In this document: positions 16,781-24,980 of the stretch, one piece after another | Layout of the letters: each line of letters begins with the position of its first letter | Numbering within the stretch: position 1 is the first letter of the stretch | Origin: Desulfurobacteriaceae bacterium | GTDB taxonomy: Bacteria > Aquificota > Aquificia > Desulfurobacteriales > Desulfurobacteriaceae | Length of the DNA stretch: 52,808 nt | Assembly (NCBI GenBank): GCA_027013575.1 | Contig: JALWGN010000019.1 | Span: 1-52,808 of the forward strand | Direction: 5' to 3' | Translations under genes and position numbers: made by a program | The notes under the pieces: model-generated | Database searches by the model: none | Seen by the model: the letters and a program-made list of their open reading frames with translations, nothing else | What the model was told of the DNA's origin: nothing

Positions 16781-17949
16781 AGAAGGTAGTTAAGCTTGAA
16801 GGGATACCGCTTACAGAGGGGCACTCCGGTCTTTTCCTTGAAGTAGAGGAAGGGATTGTAAAGAGAGGGTTTTACTACGCCCTCGTTCCTGTAAGGGGTT
16901 TTGAGACGCTTCTTTTAGGAAAAGACTCAAGGGTTGCTCCTACCATAACAACGAGGATCTGCGGGCTCTGTCAGGTTACTCACGCAGTAGCCTCTGCAAG
17001 GGCGATAGAAGACGCTGCCGGTATAGAGGTTCCGCCGGAAGCCGAAAAACTGAGGGAGGTTTTAGGCCTTGCCGTTCGCATCTACAACAACCTCCTCCAC
17101 CAGATAATAGTTTCTGAAGACCTCTTCCCGGAAAAGAGGGAGCAGCTTGCCTTTATAAGGGAAGTTCAGGGAGTCAGGAAGTTTGCAGGAACGGTTCTTG
17201 AGACTGTAGGGGGGGAGATTATCCACTCCCCAAACGTGAAAGTGGGCGGGATATCAGAACCCCTGGAGGAGTCTGTTAAGGAGAAACTCCTCTCGGAAAT
17301 GGACGGGGTACTTGAAAAGCTTAAGAACAGTTTTTCCGTTTTCAGGGAGAGTTTGGAAGCCCTCTGGAAGAGAGAGGGGCTCAGTGAAGACTTCGGCAGT
17401 CATGGTCTTGGTTACTTTGCCACAGACCTCTACTACGGAAATTCCGTTCCATTTGAGAAGTTTACCTTTCTCCTTCCCCAGGAGCTCCTTGAGGGAGAAC
17501 TAAAGAGAAGAGTTACGAACCTGTTCCCCCTCTTTGACGGAAAGCCCGTTGAAACGGGGCCGAGAGCTAGAGCCGTCCTCTTTAAAGGATACACTCCTAA
17601 AGGTGGCGTTAAGGAGCTCCACCTTTTGAGGGGAGAGGAGAACTTAGAGGCACTTTTGAGAATAAGGGAGATTCTGGAAGGCGGTAGGTTTGACGGGGAG
17701 CTCTGGAACAGAGAAACCCCATCTTCCGACGGAGAAACTGTTGGCGTGGGAGTTCACGAAGCCCCGAGGGGAACGAACCTTCACGCCGTTAAGGTAGATA
17801 AGTCGGGGAAAATAGTATACTATAAAATAGTTGTTCCAACGGAGCTGAACTTCTTCGCCGTTGGAGAGGCTTTAAGGGGGGTTCCTGCCACAAAGGCGGA
17901 GTACGTTGTACGGGCTTACGACCCCTGCATCGTCTGTGCTGCCCACTGA
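16777..17949 (+). CDS. [NiFe]-hydrogenase large subunit, FrhA-like (group 3 type), no C-terminal extension
   Basis: Carries the Ni-Fe active site of a soluble hydrogenase. The N-terminal motif is RICGLCQVTHA (Cys 62 and 65) and the C-terminal motif is DPCIVCAAH. At 390 residues it matches FrhA-type subunits and is far shorter than the group 1 enzyme in this window. The protein stops exactly at the His of the last motif, so there is no peptide for a maturation protease to remove. The TTG start overlaps the hypF stop and follows GGAGG by 6 nt. FrhG- and FrhB-like genes follow. Bacteria of this kind are not known to me to use F420, so the acceptor is open. Confidence 0.85.
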   Translation: MKKVVKLEGIPLTEGHSGLFLEVEEGIVKRGFYYALVPVRGFETLLLGKDSRVAPTITTRICGLCQVTHAVASARAIEDAAGIEVPPEAEKLREVLGLAVRIYNNLLHQIIVSEDLFPEKREQLAFIREVQGVRKFAGTVLETVGGEIIHSPNVKVGGISEPLEESVKEKLLSEMDGVLEKLKNSFSVFRESLEALWKREGLSEDFGSHGLGYFATDLYYGNSVPFEKFTFLLPQELLEGELKRRVTNLFPLFDGKPVETGPRARAVLFKGYTPKGGVKELHLLRGEENLEALLRIREILEGGRFDGELWNRETPSSDGETVGVGVHEAPRGTNLHAVKVDKSGKIVYYKIVVPTELNFFAVGEALRGVPATKAEYVVRAYDPCIVCAAH

Positions 17950-17963
17950 ATTGAGGAAAAGGT

Positions 17964-18704
17964 ATGTTTTACAGAGATAAGCTCTCCTTTGAGGATGAAG
18001 AGTTCAAGTTAAAGGTAGGGTTCCTCCACTTCTCAAGCTGTTCCGGCTGTCAGGTAGCTTTTTTTGATATGTTTGAGGAAGCCGTTGAGATTCTTGATAC
18101 GGTAGAGCTTGTATATTCTAACATGCTTACAAAGAGGAGGGACCTTCCCCGTATGGACGTCGCTTTTGTTGAGGGAGCTCTCTGTATTGAGGATCCTCAC
18201 CACCTTCACCTGGTAAAGGAGCTCCAGAAGAAGGCGAAACTCATCGTTGCCGTTGGAGGTTGTGCCTCCTTTGGAGGAGTCAGACGTCTCTCCTGCGGTA
18301 ACCAGCTACCTCAACCGCAGCATCAGAGCTTTGTTCCGATAACAGAAGTTGATCTGGTAAAGCCGAAGGTTAAATATGCCATTCCCGGATGTCCTCCAAA
18401 CCCGTCGCTTCTCTACAGCTTCCTTCTGGCCCTCCTTGAGGTGAACGAAGACTTCCTCCTTCCCTTTGAACTGATGACCTTCTCAACTAGGGCTTCAGGT
18501 ATGGATATCTTTGCAGAAGTTGTAAATAAGGGTTTTTGTGTCGGCTGCGGTACCTGTTCAACTGCCTGCCCTACACGGGCTATAACCTACAACTATGAAT
18601 GTAGTAGACCAGCTTTTAACCCGGGCCTCTGCGTTTACTGCGGTTCCTGTCTTGCTGCCTGTCCGCAGAGTTTTAAGCCCTACCCGCAACCGACGTACAC
18701 ATGA
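17964..18704 (+). CDS. [NiFe]-hydrogenase small subunit with ferredoxin domain, FrhG-like
   Basis: Transfers electrons from the Ni-Fe site. Residues ~15-180 form the hydrogenase small-subunit fold with the proximal cluster ligands in HFSSCSGCQ, VGGCASFGG and IPGCPPNP. The C-terminal ~60 residues form a two-cluster ferredoxin: CVGCGTCSTACP and CVYCGSCLAACP. This N-to-C order is that of FrhG/MvhG-type gamma subunits. The 246-residue chain has no signal peptide, so the enzyme is cytoplasmic. It starts at ATG 14 nt after the large subunit; GAGGAAAAGG precedes it. Confidence 0.85.
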   Translation: MFYRDKLSFEDEEFKLKVGFLHFSSCSGCQVAFFDMFEEAVEILDTVELVYSNMLTKRRDLPRMDVAFVEGALCIEDPHHLHLVKELQKKAKLIVAVGGCASFGGVRRLSCGNQLPQPQHQSFVPITEVDLVKPKVKYAIPGCPPNPSLLYSFLLALLEVNEDFLLPFELMTFSTRASGMDIFAEVVNKGFCVGCGTCSTACPTRAITYNYECSRPAFNPGLCVYCGSCLAACPQSFKPYPQPTYT

Positions 18705-18714
18705 GAGGTTAAAA

Positions 18715-19608
18715 TTGGTTGCTCTTAACAGTCGCTTTCTTCTGGGAAAGTATAGAGAAGCGTTTCTGGTTGACGGTAAGGGTGAAAATCCGGTAAAGGC
18801 CATTTTTACCCTTATGTTGAAGTTTGGCCTCATAGATGGCCTGCTTACCGCCAGTGAAGACGGAAACTCGCCGCGGCTCATCCTTAAGGCTGAAGATGTT
18901 GAAATTCCCGTTAGGAATACCTGCTTTGGAGTTAACTCACTTCTTAAAAAGGCAGTTCAGAAGTACAGGCTCTCTAGACTAGCGGTTTTCGGTCCCGCCT
19001 GCACTTTTGACGGTTTAAACAAGACTCAGTACTTCGGGATTGGGTGTAACTGGACAAAAACAGCAGTAGCCCTCAAAGTCAGCTTTCTTTGTCCAGGAGT
19101 TCTAACTGATACGGCCTTTTTATCAGAGGTGGTTGATATAACTGGTAAAAGAGCTGGAGTTTCAAGGTTTTACTTCCAAAAAGGAGAACTCCGCTATCAG
19201 CTAAAAAACGGCGAGGAAGTAGCGGTTCCTCCTGCACTTCACCACAGGTACGTAAACAGCGCCTGCCGTTACTGTCTGAACATGGCCGGCAAGGGAACTG
19301 ATCTCACCGCCGTTTACCTGAAAGAGGTAAACAGAGCTCTCTTTATTGTAAGAAGTGAAAGAGGACTCAGCACGCTGGCACAGATTCAGAGGAATTCTCC
19401 CTCAAGCCTTCAGTTCAGGAAAGCCGGTAAAGAGGATGTTGATGAGCTTCTCTCTTTCCTAAAAGAGAAGGTTCTTCTAAATATTTCTGATATTATAGAA
19501 AGAGTGGAGCTTGGTCTTCCTGTTCCCAAGTGGAACGATAACAAGTTGAGGAAGTTTTACAGGATCTGGAACTCTGTTGATGTGAACTCTGAGGAGGAGG
19601 TGTTCTAA
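18715..19608 (+). CDS. FrhB-like iron-sulfur flavoprotein subunit
   Basis: The beta subunit that, in archaeal F420-reducing hydrogenases, holds FAD and a [4Fe-4S] cluster. Here the KAIFTLMLKFGLIDGLL segment corresponds to the GGVVTALLxYALExGLIDG region, and YVNSACRYCLNMAGKGTDLT corresponds to the family's CRYCxDM motif. Additional Cys residues (CTFDGLNK, GIGCNW, LCPG) follow family spacing. TTG at 18715 is chosen since GAGAGG lies six bases ahead; the frame is open further upstream but there overlaps the FrhG-like gene. 297 residues. The physiological acceptor could be ferredoxin, NAD(P)H, F420 or a partner enzyme. Confidence 0.75.
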   Translation: MVALNSRFLLGKYREAFLVDGKGENPVKAIFTLMLKFGLIDGLLTASEDGNSPRLILKAEDVEIPVRNTCFGVNSLLKKAVQKYRLSRLAVFGPACTFDGLNKTQYFGIGCNWTKTAVALKVSFLCPGVLTDTAFLSEVVDITGKRAGVSRFYFQKGELRYQLKNGEEVAVPPALHHRYVNSACRYCLNMAGKGTDLTAVYLKEVNRALFIVRSERGLSTLAQIQRNSPSSLQFRKAGKEDVDELLSFLKEKVLLNISDIIERVELGLPVPKWNDNKLRKFYRIWNSVDVNSEEEVF

Positions 19609-19895
19609 TGGCTACCACTTACTTTGAAATTGCGGAAGATAAACTCTTTGAGAGAGCGGAGCTCCTTAAAGTTTTGGGCCACCCTGAGAGGCTGGCGATA
19701 GTTCTCCTCACACTCAACCAAGAGATGTGCGTTAAGGACCTGGTTGAAATTCTTAAGATTTCTCAGCCGAAAGTCTCTCAGCACGTTGGCCTTATGAAAG
19801 AGCTTGGTATATTGACCTTTAGAAAAGAGGGAACAAAGGTCCTGTACAGAACTTCAAGTGAGGTTGTCAGAGAGCTTATGGACGTTCTTTTTTAG
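19608..19895 (+). CDS. ArsR-family winged-helix transcriptional regulator
   Basis: A 95-residue DNA-binding protein of the ArsR/SmtB fold: ERAELLKVLGHPERLAIVLL (helices 1-2), the recognition helix region KISQPKVSQHVGLMKELGIL and the wing FRKEGTKVLYRT. There is one Cys (EMCVKDL) in the position of the ArsR alpha-3 site but no obvious CVC metal motif. Its ATG overlaps the stop of the FrhB-like gene (TAATG), so it is translated from the hydrogenase transcript. It may autoregulate that operon or act on the divergent-looking control region just downstream. Confidence 0.85.
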   Translation: MATTYFEIAEDKLFERAELLKVLGHPERLAIVLLTLNQEMCVKDLVEILKISQPKVSQHVGLMKELGILTFRKEGTKVLYRTSSEVVRELMDVLF

Positions 19896-20057
19896 GGCAA
19901 ATTTTCCCAGTTAAAAACGGAAAACAGTGTGGTGGAAGAGGGGAATTTTAACTGCAAGGTATAGTACGCCAACTTTAACGATTTGAGGGGAGGGGAGAGT
20001 AAGAACATAGAAGGGAAGCTTGTTTTTACGGTAAGTTAGGTGAGGTCTGAATCTGTG

Positions 20058-20072
20058 TTCTTGAATCAAGAA
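20058..20072. promoter_or_regulatory. Inverted repeat, candidate operator A
   Basis: TTCTTGA-A-TCAAGAA, a perfect 7+1+7 palindrome about 110 nt upstream of the -35 box of the hydrogenase promoter. This distance suits an activator or an enhancer-like site. The cognate protein is unknown. Confidence 0.45.
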
Positions 20073-20117
20073 ATGTCTCTACCTGATCTGCTGTAGAGTA
20101 GTTCACAATAAAGAATT

Positions 20118-20136
20118 CGTTATATTAGCTATAACG
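20118..20136. promoter_or_regulatory. Inverted repeat, candidate operator B
   Basis: CGTTATA-TTAGC-TATAACG, a perfect 7+5+7 palindrome about 45 nt upstream of the -35 box. AT-rich imperfect dyads of this size are typical ArsR-family sites, so the neighbouring regulator is a candidate; this is inference. Confidence 0.5.
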
Positions 20137-20180
20137 ATTGGTTCTAAATTAATTTCTAAAAATAGAAAATTAGCATACCG

Positions 20181-20209
20181 TTGACATCTTAATAAGCTTA
20201 TTCTAAAAT
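20181..20209 (+). promoter_or_regulatory. Sigma-70 type promoter of the respiratory hydrogenase operon
   Basis: TTGACA, exactly 17 nt, TAAAAT. The predicted start of transcription is near 20216, leaving a leader of about 33 nt before the ATG. It is the best promoter match in the window. Confidence 0.75.
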
Positions 20210-20248
20210 GGAATTCAGAGCAGTAAGTAAACCTATCAGGAGGGCGCC

Positions 20249-21328
20249 ATGAACAGAAGCCTCTTTATGGGGGGAATACCAGGGACGATGTCCCGTAGGG
20301 GTTTCCTCAGAGCCTGTGCCATAGCAACAGCTGCAATGGGACTCCCTATGGAGATGGTTCCGAAGGTTGCTGAGGCAGCTTCAGATCCAAAGAGACCAAG
20401 TGTTGTATGGCTTCATTTTCAGGAGTGTACCGGGTGTTCTGAAAGCTTACTGAGAGCGTCTCACCCCGATATAGCTACGCTCATCCTAGACTTAATCTCT
20501 CTTGACTATCACGAAACTCTAATGGCTGCTGCAGGAAAGCAGGCAGAAGAGGACCTTGAGAAGGCTATTGAAAGGGGTAACTACCTCCTCGTAGTGGAAG
20601 GAGGAATTCCACTTAAAGACGGAGGAATTTACTGCAAAATAGCGGGAAAGAAGGCGGTAGATATACTTAAACACGCTGCAGAGAAAGCAGTAGCGATTAT
20701 CGCTATCGGAACCTGTGCAGCTTACGGTGGTATTCAGGCTGCAAAACCAAACCCAACTGGCGCTGTAGGAGTTTCCGATATCATCAAGGATAAACCTATC
20801 ATCAACGTTCCTGGATGTCCTCCAAACCCCCATAACTTCCTCTCAACTGTCCTCTACTACCTGACGTTCAAGAAGCTTCCACCAACTGATAAGTTTGGAA
20901 GACCTCTATTTGCTTACGGAAGGAAGATTCACGACCACTGTGAGAGAAGGCCTCACTTTGACGAAGGTCGCTACGTTGAGCAGTTCGGAGATGTCGGCCA
21001 CAGGCTCGGCTTCTGTCTCTACAAAGTGGGGTGTAAGGGACCTGAAACTTACTCTAACTGTCCTGTAATCAGGTTCAACGACGTGGAGGTATGGCCCGTA
21101 TCTGTTGGTAACGGTTGTTACGGGTGTACTGAGCCGAACTTCTGGGATACCATGACTCCTTTCCACAAGAGGCTGCCTAACGTTAAGATTCCTGGCGGAA
21201 AAGGTATTCAGGCAAGTGCTACAGAGATTGGAAAAGCTGCTCTTGGAGTTACTGCTGCAGCACTTGCAATCCACGCCGGCGTTGGTATAGCTAAAAGACT
21301 TGCAACAGGTTCAAAATCTGAAGAGTAA
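20249..21328 (+). CDS. Membrane-bound [NiFe]-hydrogenase small subunit (group 1), Tat-exported
   Basis: Electron-transfer subunit of the H2-uptake hydrogenase on the periplasmic face. The Tat signal is SRRGFLRACA with the hydrophobic stretch after it. Cluster ligands: ECTGCSES, IGTCAAYGG and NVPGCPPNP for the proximal cluster, and HDHCERRPHFDEG, GCKGPETYSNCP and GCYGCTEPNF for the medial and distal clusters. A C-terminal membrane helix (ALGVTAAALAIHAGVGIA) anchors it to cytochrome b. Length 359 is normal. The first ATG has AGGAGGGCG; a second, just before the twin Arg motif, would also work. Confidence 0.95.
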   Translation: MNRSLFMGGIPGTMSRRGFLRACAIATAAMGLPMEMVPKVAEAASDPKRPSVVWLHFQECTGCSESLLRASHPDIATLILDLISLDYHETLMAAAGKQAEEDLEKAIERGNYLLVVEGGIPLKDGGIYCKIAGKKAVDILKHAAEKAVAIIAIGTCAAYGGIQAAKPNPTGAVGVSDIIKDKPIINVPGCPPNPHNFLSTVLYYLTFKKLPPTDKFGRPLFAYGRKIHDHCERRPHFDEGRYVEQFGDVGHRLGFCLYKVGCKGPETYSNCPVIRFNDVEVWPVSVGNGCYGCTEPNFWDTMTPFHKRLPNVKIPGGKGIQASATEIGKAALGVTAAALAIHAGVGIAKRLATGSKSEE

Positions 21329-21353
21329 AAAACCCGAAATGGGGAGGTAAGAA

Positions 21354-23099
21354 ATGGCTAACAGAGTAGTAGTTGACCCAATTACTAGGATAGAGGGTCA
21401 CCTTAGGATAGAGGTTGTACCTGAGAACGGGTACATTAAAACAGCTTACTCCTCTACTCAGATGTGGAGGGGAATAGAGGTTATCCTTCAGGGAAGGGAT
21501 CCAGACGATGCCTGGATGTTTGCCCAGAGGATCTGCGGCGTCTGTACGACAGTCCACGCCATTGCCTCTGTGAGATCCGTTGAGAACGCCCTTCAGCTTG
21601 AGGTTCCTTACAACGCTCAGATGGTAAGGAACATCATAATTGCCGCTCATGCCTTACACGACCACATCGTTCACTTCTACCACCTCTCTGCTTTAGACTG
21701 GGTTGACGTTGTTTCAGCTCTCAAGGCAGATCCCCACAAGGCTGCAAAGATTGCAGAGAGCTACCAAAACTGGAAACTGAACGGAGCCTCTGTATTTAAA
21801 GCTGTTCAGGATAAGCTTAGGAAGTTCGTTGAGAGTGGACAGCTCGGTCCGTTTGCCAACGGTTACTGGGGCCATCCGGCAATGAAACTTCCACCGGAAG
21901 TTAACCTCATTGCCGTAACCCACTACCTTCAGGCTCTTGACTACCAGAGGAAGGCGGACCAGGCCATTGCTATCCTTGGTGGTAAGAACCCACACATCCA
22001 GAACCTTGCAGTAGGTGGCGTTTCAACGGCCATCAACCCGGACAACGAAGCTACCCTCAACATGGAGCGCCTCTACTACATTAAGCAGCTCCTTGAAGAG
22101 GTAAGGGACTTTGTCCACAACTGTTACGTTCCCGACGTTATTGCAATTGCTGCCTTCTACAAAGACTGGCTTCAGTACGGAAGGGGCGTTGACAACTACC
22201 TTGCGGTTCCTGACCTTCCTCAGGATCCGAAGGGTGAGACATTTGACCTACCGGGCGGTACAATCTTTGGTGGAGACCTCTCTACAGTTAAGCCGATTAA
22301 GAGCTTCAACGACGAGTACTTCATCAAGAACGTAAGGGAGAACATTACACACGCCTGGTACAAGGGTAGCTGGACTAAGCATCCGTGGGAGGAGGAGACC
22401 GTTCCAGACTACACCGGAATGCCCGGCGGTTACGTTGATCCAAACGGTAAGTACTCCTGGACGAAGGCTCCAAGGTTTGTTAAAGGTAACGACTACGTTC
22501 CTATGCAGGTTGGTCCTCTTGCTCAGATTCTCGTTGGATACGCTCAGGGGCACAAGCTTATTAAGAAGTACGTTGACCAGGCACTTTCTGACCTTAAGAG
22601 CGTTCTCTCACTCATCGGTGAGAGCACAGACGGTGTTGACCTTAACGCTCTCCAGTCCACTCCGGGAAGACACCTTGCAAGAGCTCTCAGAGCTAAGGTT
22701 CTCTCAGACCTTGCACTGAAGCAGTGGGAGCAGCTTGTTGACAACGTTGGCCGCGGCGACCTTGAGATCTACAACCCACCAAGCTACCCTGCCGGCGAAA
22801 TCAAGGGTTGCGGATTCCACGAGGCTCCAAGGGGTACTCTCTCCCACTGGACTGTTATTGAGAACGGCAAGATTAAGAACTACCAGGCTGTTGTTCCTTC
22901 TACCTGGAACTCTTCACCAAGGGACGATAAAGGACAGCCCGGACCTTACGAGGCTTCCCTCGTCGGCAACCCTCTGGCAGATCCTGAAAAGCCCCTTGAG
23001 GTTCTCAGGACTGTTCACTCCTTTGACCCCTGCATCGCCTGTGCCGTTCACCTCGTTGACCCGGAAGGAAACGAGATTACGAAGGTTAAGGTTCTTTAA
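21354..23099 (+). CDS. Membrane-bound [NiFe]-hydrogenase large subunit (group 1)
   Basis: Holds the Ni-Fe(CN)2CO site and oxidises H2. RICGVCTTVHA (Cys 61 and 64) and DPCIACAVH (Cys 560 and 563) supply the four ligands. Fifteen residues follow the last His and would be removed by the protease encoded two genes downstream. N-terminal VVVDPITRIEGHLRIEV and TQMWRGIEVILQGRDPDDA are typical of group 1. Length 581. It has no signal of its own and is presumably co-exported with the small subunit. ATG is preceded by GGGGAGGTAAG. Confidence 0.97.
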   Translation: MANRVVVDPITRIEGHLRIEVVPENGYIKTAYSSTQMWRGIEVILQGRDPDDAWMFAQRICGVCTTVHAIASVRSVENALQLEVPYNAQMVRNIIIAAHALHDHIVHFYHLSALDWVDVVSALKADPHKAAKIAESYQNWKLNGASVFKAVQDKLRKFVESGQLGPFANGYWGHPAMKLPPEVNLIAVTHYLQALDYQRKADQAIAILGGKNPHIQNLAVGGVSTAINPDNEATLNMERLYYIKQLLEEVRDFVHNCYVPDVIAIAAFYKDWLQYGRGVDNYLAVPDLPQDPKGETFDLPGGTIFGGDLSTVKPIKSFNDEYFIKNVRENITHAWYKGSWTKHPWEEETVPDYTGMPGGYVDPNGKYSWTKAPRFVKGNDYVPMQVGPLAQILVGYAQGHKLIKKYVDQALSDLKSVLSLIGESTDGVDLNALQSTPGRHLARALRAKVLSDLALKQWEQLVDNVGRGDLEIYNPPSYPAGEIKGCGFHEAPRGTLSHWTVIENGKIKNYQAVVPSTWNSSPRDDKGQPGPYEASLVGNPLADPEKPLEVLRTVHSFDPCIACAVHLVDPEGNEITKVKVL

Positions 23100-23103
23100 C
23101 TTC

Positions 23104-23124
23104 AGGGAGGGAGCTCCCCTCCCT
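23104..23124 (+). other. Stem-loop between hydrogenase large subunit and cytochrome b genes
   Basis: AGGGAGG pairs with CCTCCCT around a GAGCTCC loop, 5 nt after the large-subunit stop. There is no T-run, so it is more likely an mRNA-stability or processing hairpin that sets subunit ratio than a terminator. Confidence 0.4.
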
Positions 23125-23149
23125 CCTAAAGCCAATGAGGAGGGAAAAA

Positions 23150-23797
23150 ATGGCAGTCTACGAGAAGAAATACGTCTGGAGCATACTCCTTAGGCTCTTC
23201 CACTGGACGTTTGCTCCCTCAATATTTACCCTCATCGTTACGGGTCTTTACATCCACTGGCCCTGGACAAACACCTGGCTTGAGGGGAGCCACCAGTTCA
23301 CAATGGCAATAATGCGCTGGATCCACTTCATAGCCGGAATGCTCTTTACCTGTGCCGTTATTGCAAGGCTCTACCTGTGGTTTTTCGGCAACAAGTACGA
23401 GAGAGTTTGGGACTTCCTTCCCATCACTGGTAGGAACATTAAGAACCTCTTCTCAACTCTCCTCTACTACGCTTACCTTACAGACCACCACGAGGAGAGG
23501 CTTGGCCACAACGCCCTTGCAGGAACGGCCTACTTCTTCACAATACTCCTTGCAATTGTCCAGTTCCTTACAGGTCTCTACCTTCTCTACCCCGAGGGAA
23601 GCCTATTTACCTCTATAGGAGCAACTCTCTTTGGAACCCAGCAGGTTGCAAGGTTCATCCACTACATACTCAACTGGTACTTCGCGTGGTTTGCTCTGGT
23701 TCACATCTACATTGTTGTCTGGAACGACATTAAGCACCCTGAAGGCCTTATTTCTTCTATTTTTGACGGCTTCAAGTTTGCAAAGAAAGAGCAGTAG
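23150..23797 (+). CDS. Hydrogenase b-type cytochrome subunit
   Basis: Di-haem membrane anchor that passes electrons from the hydrogenase to quinone. Four membrane segments are visible, with candidate haem His residues in LRLFHWTFAPSIFT, MRWIHFIAGMLFT, ARFIHYILNWYFAWF and ALVHIYIVVWND, the pattern of the HyaC/HydC family. 215 residues. ATG at 23150 follows GAGGAGGGAAAA. The gene completes a small-large-cytochrome order. Confidence 0.94.
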   Translation: MAVYEKKYVWSILLRLFHWTFAPSIFTLIVTGLYIHWPWTNTWLEGSHQFTMAIMRWIHFIAGMLFTCAVIARLYLWFFGNKYERVWDFLPITGRNIKNLFSTLLYYAYLTDHHEERLGHNALAGTAYFFTILLAIVQFLTGLYLLYPEGSLFTSIGATLFGTQQVARFIHYILNWYFAWFALVHIYIVVWNDIKHPEGLISSIFDGFKFAKKEQ

Positions 23798-23821
23798 TTT
23801 ATCTCCTTTTAGAGGAAAGGG

Positions 23822-23848
23822 TGGGGGAGTTTTGGCTCCCCCATTTTT
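23822..23848 (+). terminator. Intrinsic terminator after the hydrogenase structural genes
   Basis: TGGGGGAG-ttttgg-CTCCCCCA followed by TTTTTAA. It separates structural from maturation genes and may attenuate rather than end transcription, since the next gene begins only 15 nt later on the same strand. Confidence 0.85.
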
Positions 23849-23862
23849 AATTTGGAGGGAAA

Positions 23863-24393
23863 ATGAAAATAGGTGTAATGGGAGTTGGAAACGTTCTTCT
23901 GAAAGACGAGGGCTTCGGAGTTAAACTTCTCTACATTTTGAAAGCAAAGTACGAGTTACCGGAAAACGTTGTCCTGATAGACGGAGGAACTGCAGGAATT
24001 TTCCTCTCTCCTGAGATTGATTACCTTGACAAACTCCTGATCGTTGACGTGGTAAAGGCGAAAGGTGAGCCGGGAGAGGTAAAAATCTACGAAAAAGAGG
24101 ACTTCTTTATAGACAGATTGCCCTTAAAACTCTCACCTCATCAGCTTGGCCTTCAGGAAGTTCTTCTTCTTAACGAAATTAAGGGTACCTGCCCTGAAGA
24201 TGTGAAACTGATAGGAATTATTCCAAAATCTATAGAGACGGGAACAGGTTTAACGCCGGAGCTTGAGGAAAAGCTACCTGAAGTTGAGGAAAAAGTTCTT
24301 GAAATTCTGAAAGAGTGGGGAGTTGAACCGACTTTAAAGGAAAAACCGGAAGATCCCGACATCTGGTGGGAAAAGAGAGTTAAGGAGGTTTAA
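23863..24393 (+). CDS. Hydrogenase maturation endopeptidase (HyaD/HybD family)
   Basis: Removes the C-terminal peptide of the hydrogenase large subunit after nickel insertion. The fold is recognised from MKIGVMGVGNVLLKDEGFGV (Glu/Asp nickel ligand), IDGGTAGIFLSPEI, a central Asp in LLIVDVVKAKGEPG and His in LSPHQLGLQEVL. 176 residues. The substrate is very likely the group 1 large subunit just upstream, which has a 15-residue tail, and not the Frh-like one, which has none. GGAGGG precedes the ATG. Confidence 0.92.
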   Translation: MKIGVMGVGNVLLKDEGFGVKLLYILKAKYELPENVVLIDGGTAGIFLSPEIDYLDKLLIVDVVKAKGEPGEVKIYEKEDFFIDRLPLKLSPHQLGLQEVLLLNEIKGTCPEDVKLIGIIPKSIETGTGLTPELEEKLPEVEEKVLEILKEWGVEPTLKEKPEDPDIWWEKRVKEV

Positions 24394-24630
24394 ATGTGCG
24401 TGGGAGTTCCTATGAAAGTTGTTGAGATTAACTACCCTATGGCGGTTGCCGAGGCTAAGGGAGTTAGGAGAACTATCAGTCTTATGCTCCTTCCTGAAGG
24501 GGAGGTGAAGGAAGGAGACTACGTAATGGTTCACGTTGGAAACGCCATAGAGAAGATAGACGAAGAGGCGGCTAGAGAGATATGGCAGGCTTTAGATGAG
24601 GTTCTTGAAGCCCTTGAAGGGGAAGGGTGA
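24394..24630 (+). CDS. hypC: Hydrogenase assembly chaperone HypC
   Basis: Small chaperone that works with HypD on the Fe(CN)2CO group and delivers it to the large-subunit precursor. It starts MCVGVPMKVVEIN with the essential Cys2 and contains EGDYVMVHVGNAIEKIDEEAA. Length 78 is normal. The ATG follows the protease stop directly. The stop overlaps the hypA start (TGATG). Confidence 0.96.
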   Translation: MCVGVPMKVVEINYPMAVAEAKGVRRTISLMLLPEGEVKEGDYVMVHVGNAIEKIDEEAAREIWQALDEVLEALEGEG

Positions 24631-24980
24631 TGCACGAAACTTCAATAGCCATGGGGCTTTTAGACTCACTGAACCAGATGGCGGAGAGGGAGAAGGCAAC
24701 GAAGGTTCTGAAGGTTCGCGTAAAGGTGGGAAAACTCTCGGGGATTGTCGTTGACTCCTTCGTTTTTGCCTTTAACGCTCTGAAGGAGCAGTTTCCGAAG
24801 CTCAGTAAGGCTGAGCTGATTGTTGAGGAAACGCCGATACGCTACAGGTGTAAGGGCTGTGGGAAGGAGTTTGAGGTTGAGACCGTTTTCTTCCCGGAGT
24901 GTCCTGAGTGTGGCTCTGTTGACCTGGAGCTCCTTTCCGGGGAAGAGCTGGAAGTTGTAGATGCAGAGATAGAGGTATAG
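24630..24980 (+). CDS. hypA: Hydrogenase nickel incorporation protein HypA
   Basis: Nickel donor acting with HypB. MHETSIA at the N-terminus includes the His2 nickel ligand. The zinc site is made by CKGCGKEF and CPECGS. The 116-residue length is typical. The ATG that gives His at position 2 is chosen over a GTG one codon earlier for that reason. Confidence 0.96.
   Translation: MHETSIAMGLLDSLNQMAEREKATKVLKVRVKVGKLSGIVVDSFVFAFNALKEQFPKLSKAELIVEETPIRYRCKGCGKEFEVETVFFPECPECGSVDLELLSGEELEVVDAEIEV

Larger units (their letters stand above)
19896..20248 (+). other. 353-nt intergenic control region upstream of the respiratory hydrogenase
   Basis: No open frame here looks coding. It contains two perfect inverted repeats with short spacers, a third AT-rich one (TTTCTA-AAAA-TAGAAA at 20153-20168), a near-consensus promoter, and the strong ribosome site AGGAGGGCG of the hydrogenase small-subunit gene. 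The first ~150 nt show nothing I recognise. Confidence 0.7.

Noticed and set aside
17941-17990. Sec codon at the TGA ending the Frh-like large subunit
   Set aside because: The TGA follows the natural end of the DPCxxCxxH motif, the frame beyond has no family match, and the small-subunit gene starts 14 nt later with its own ribosome site.
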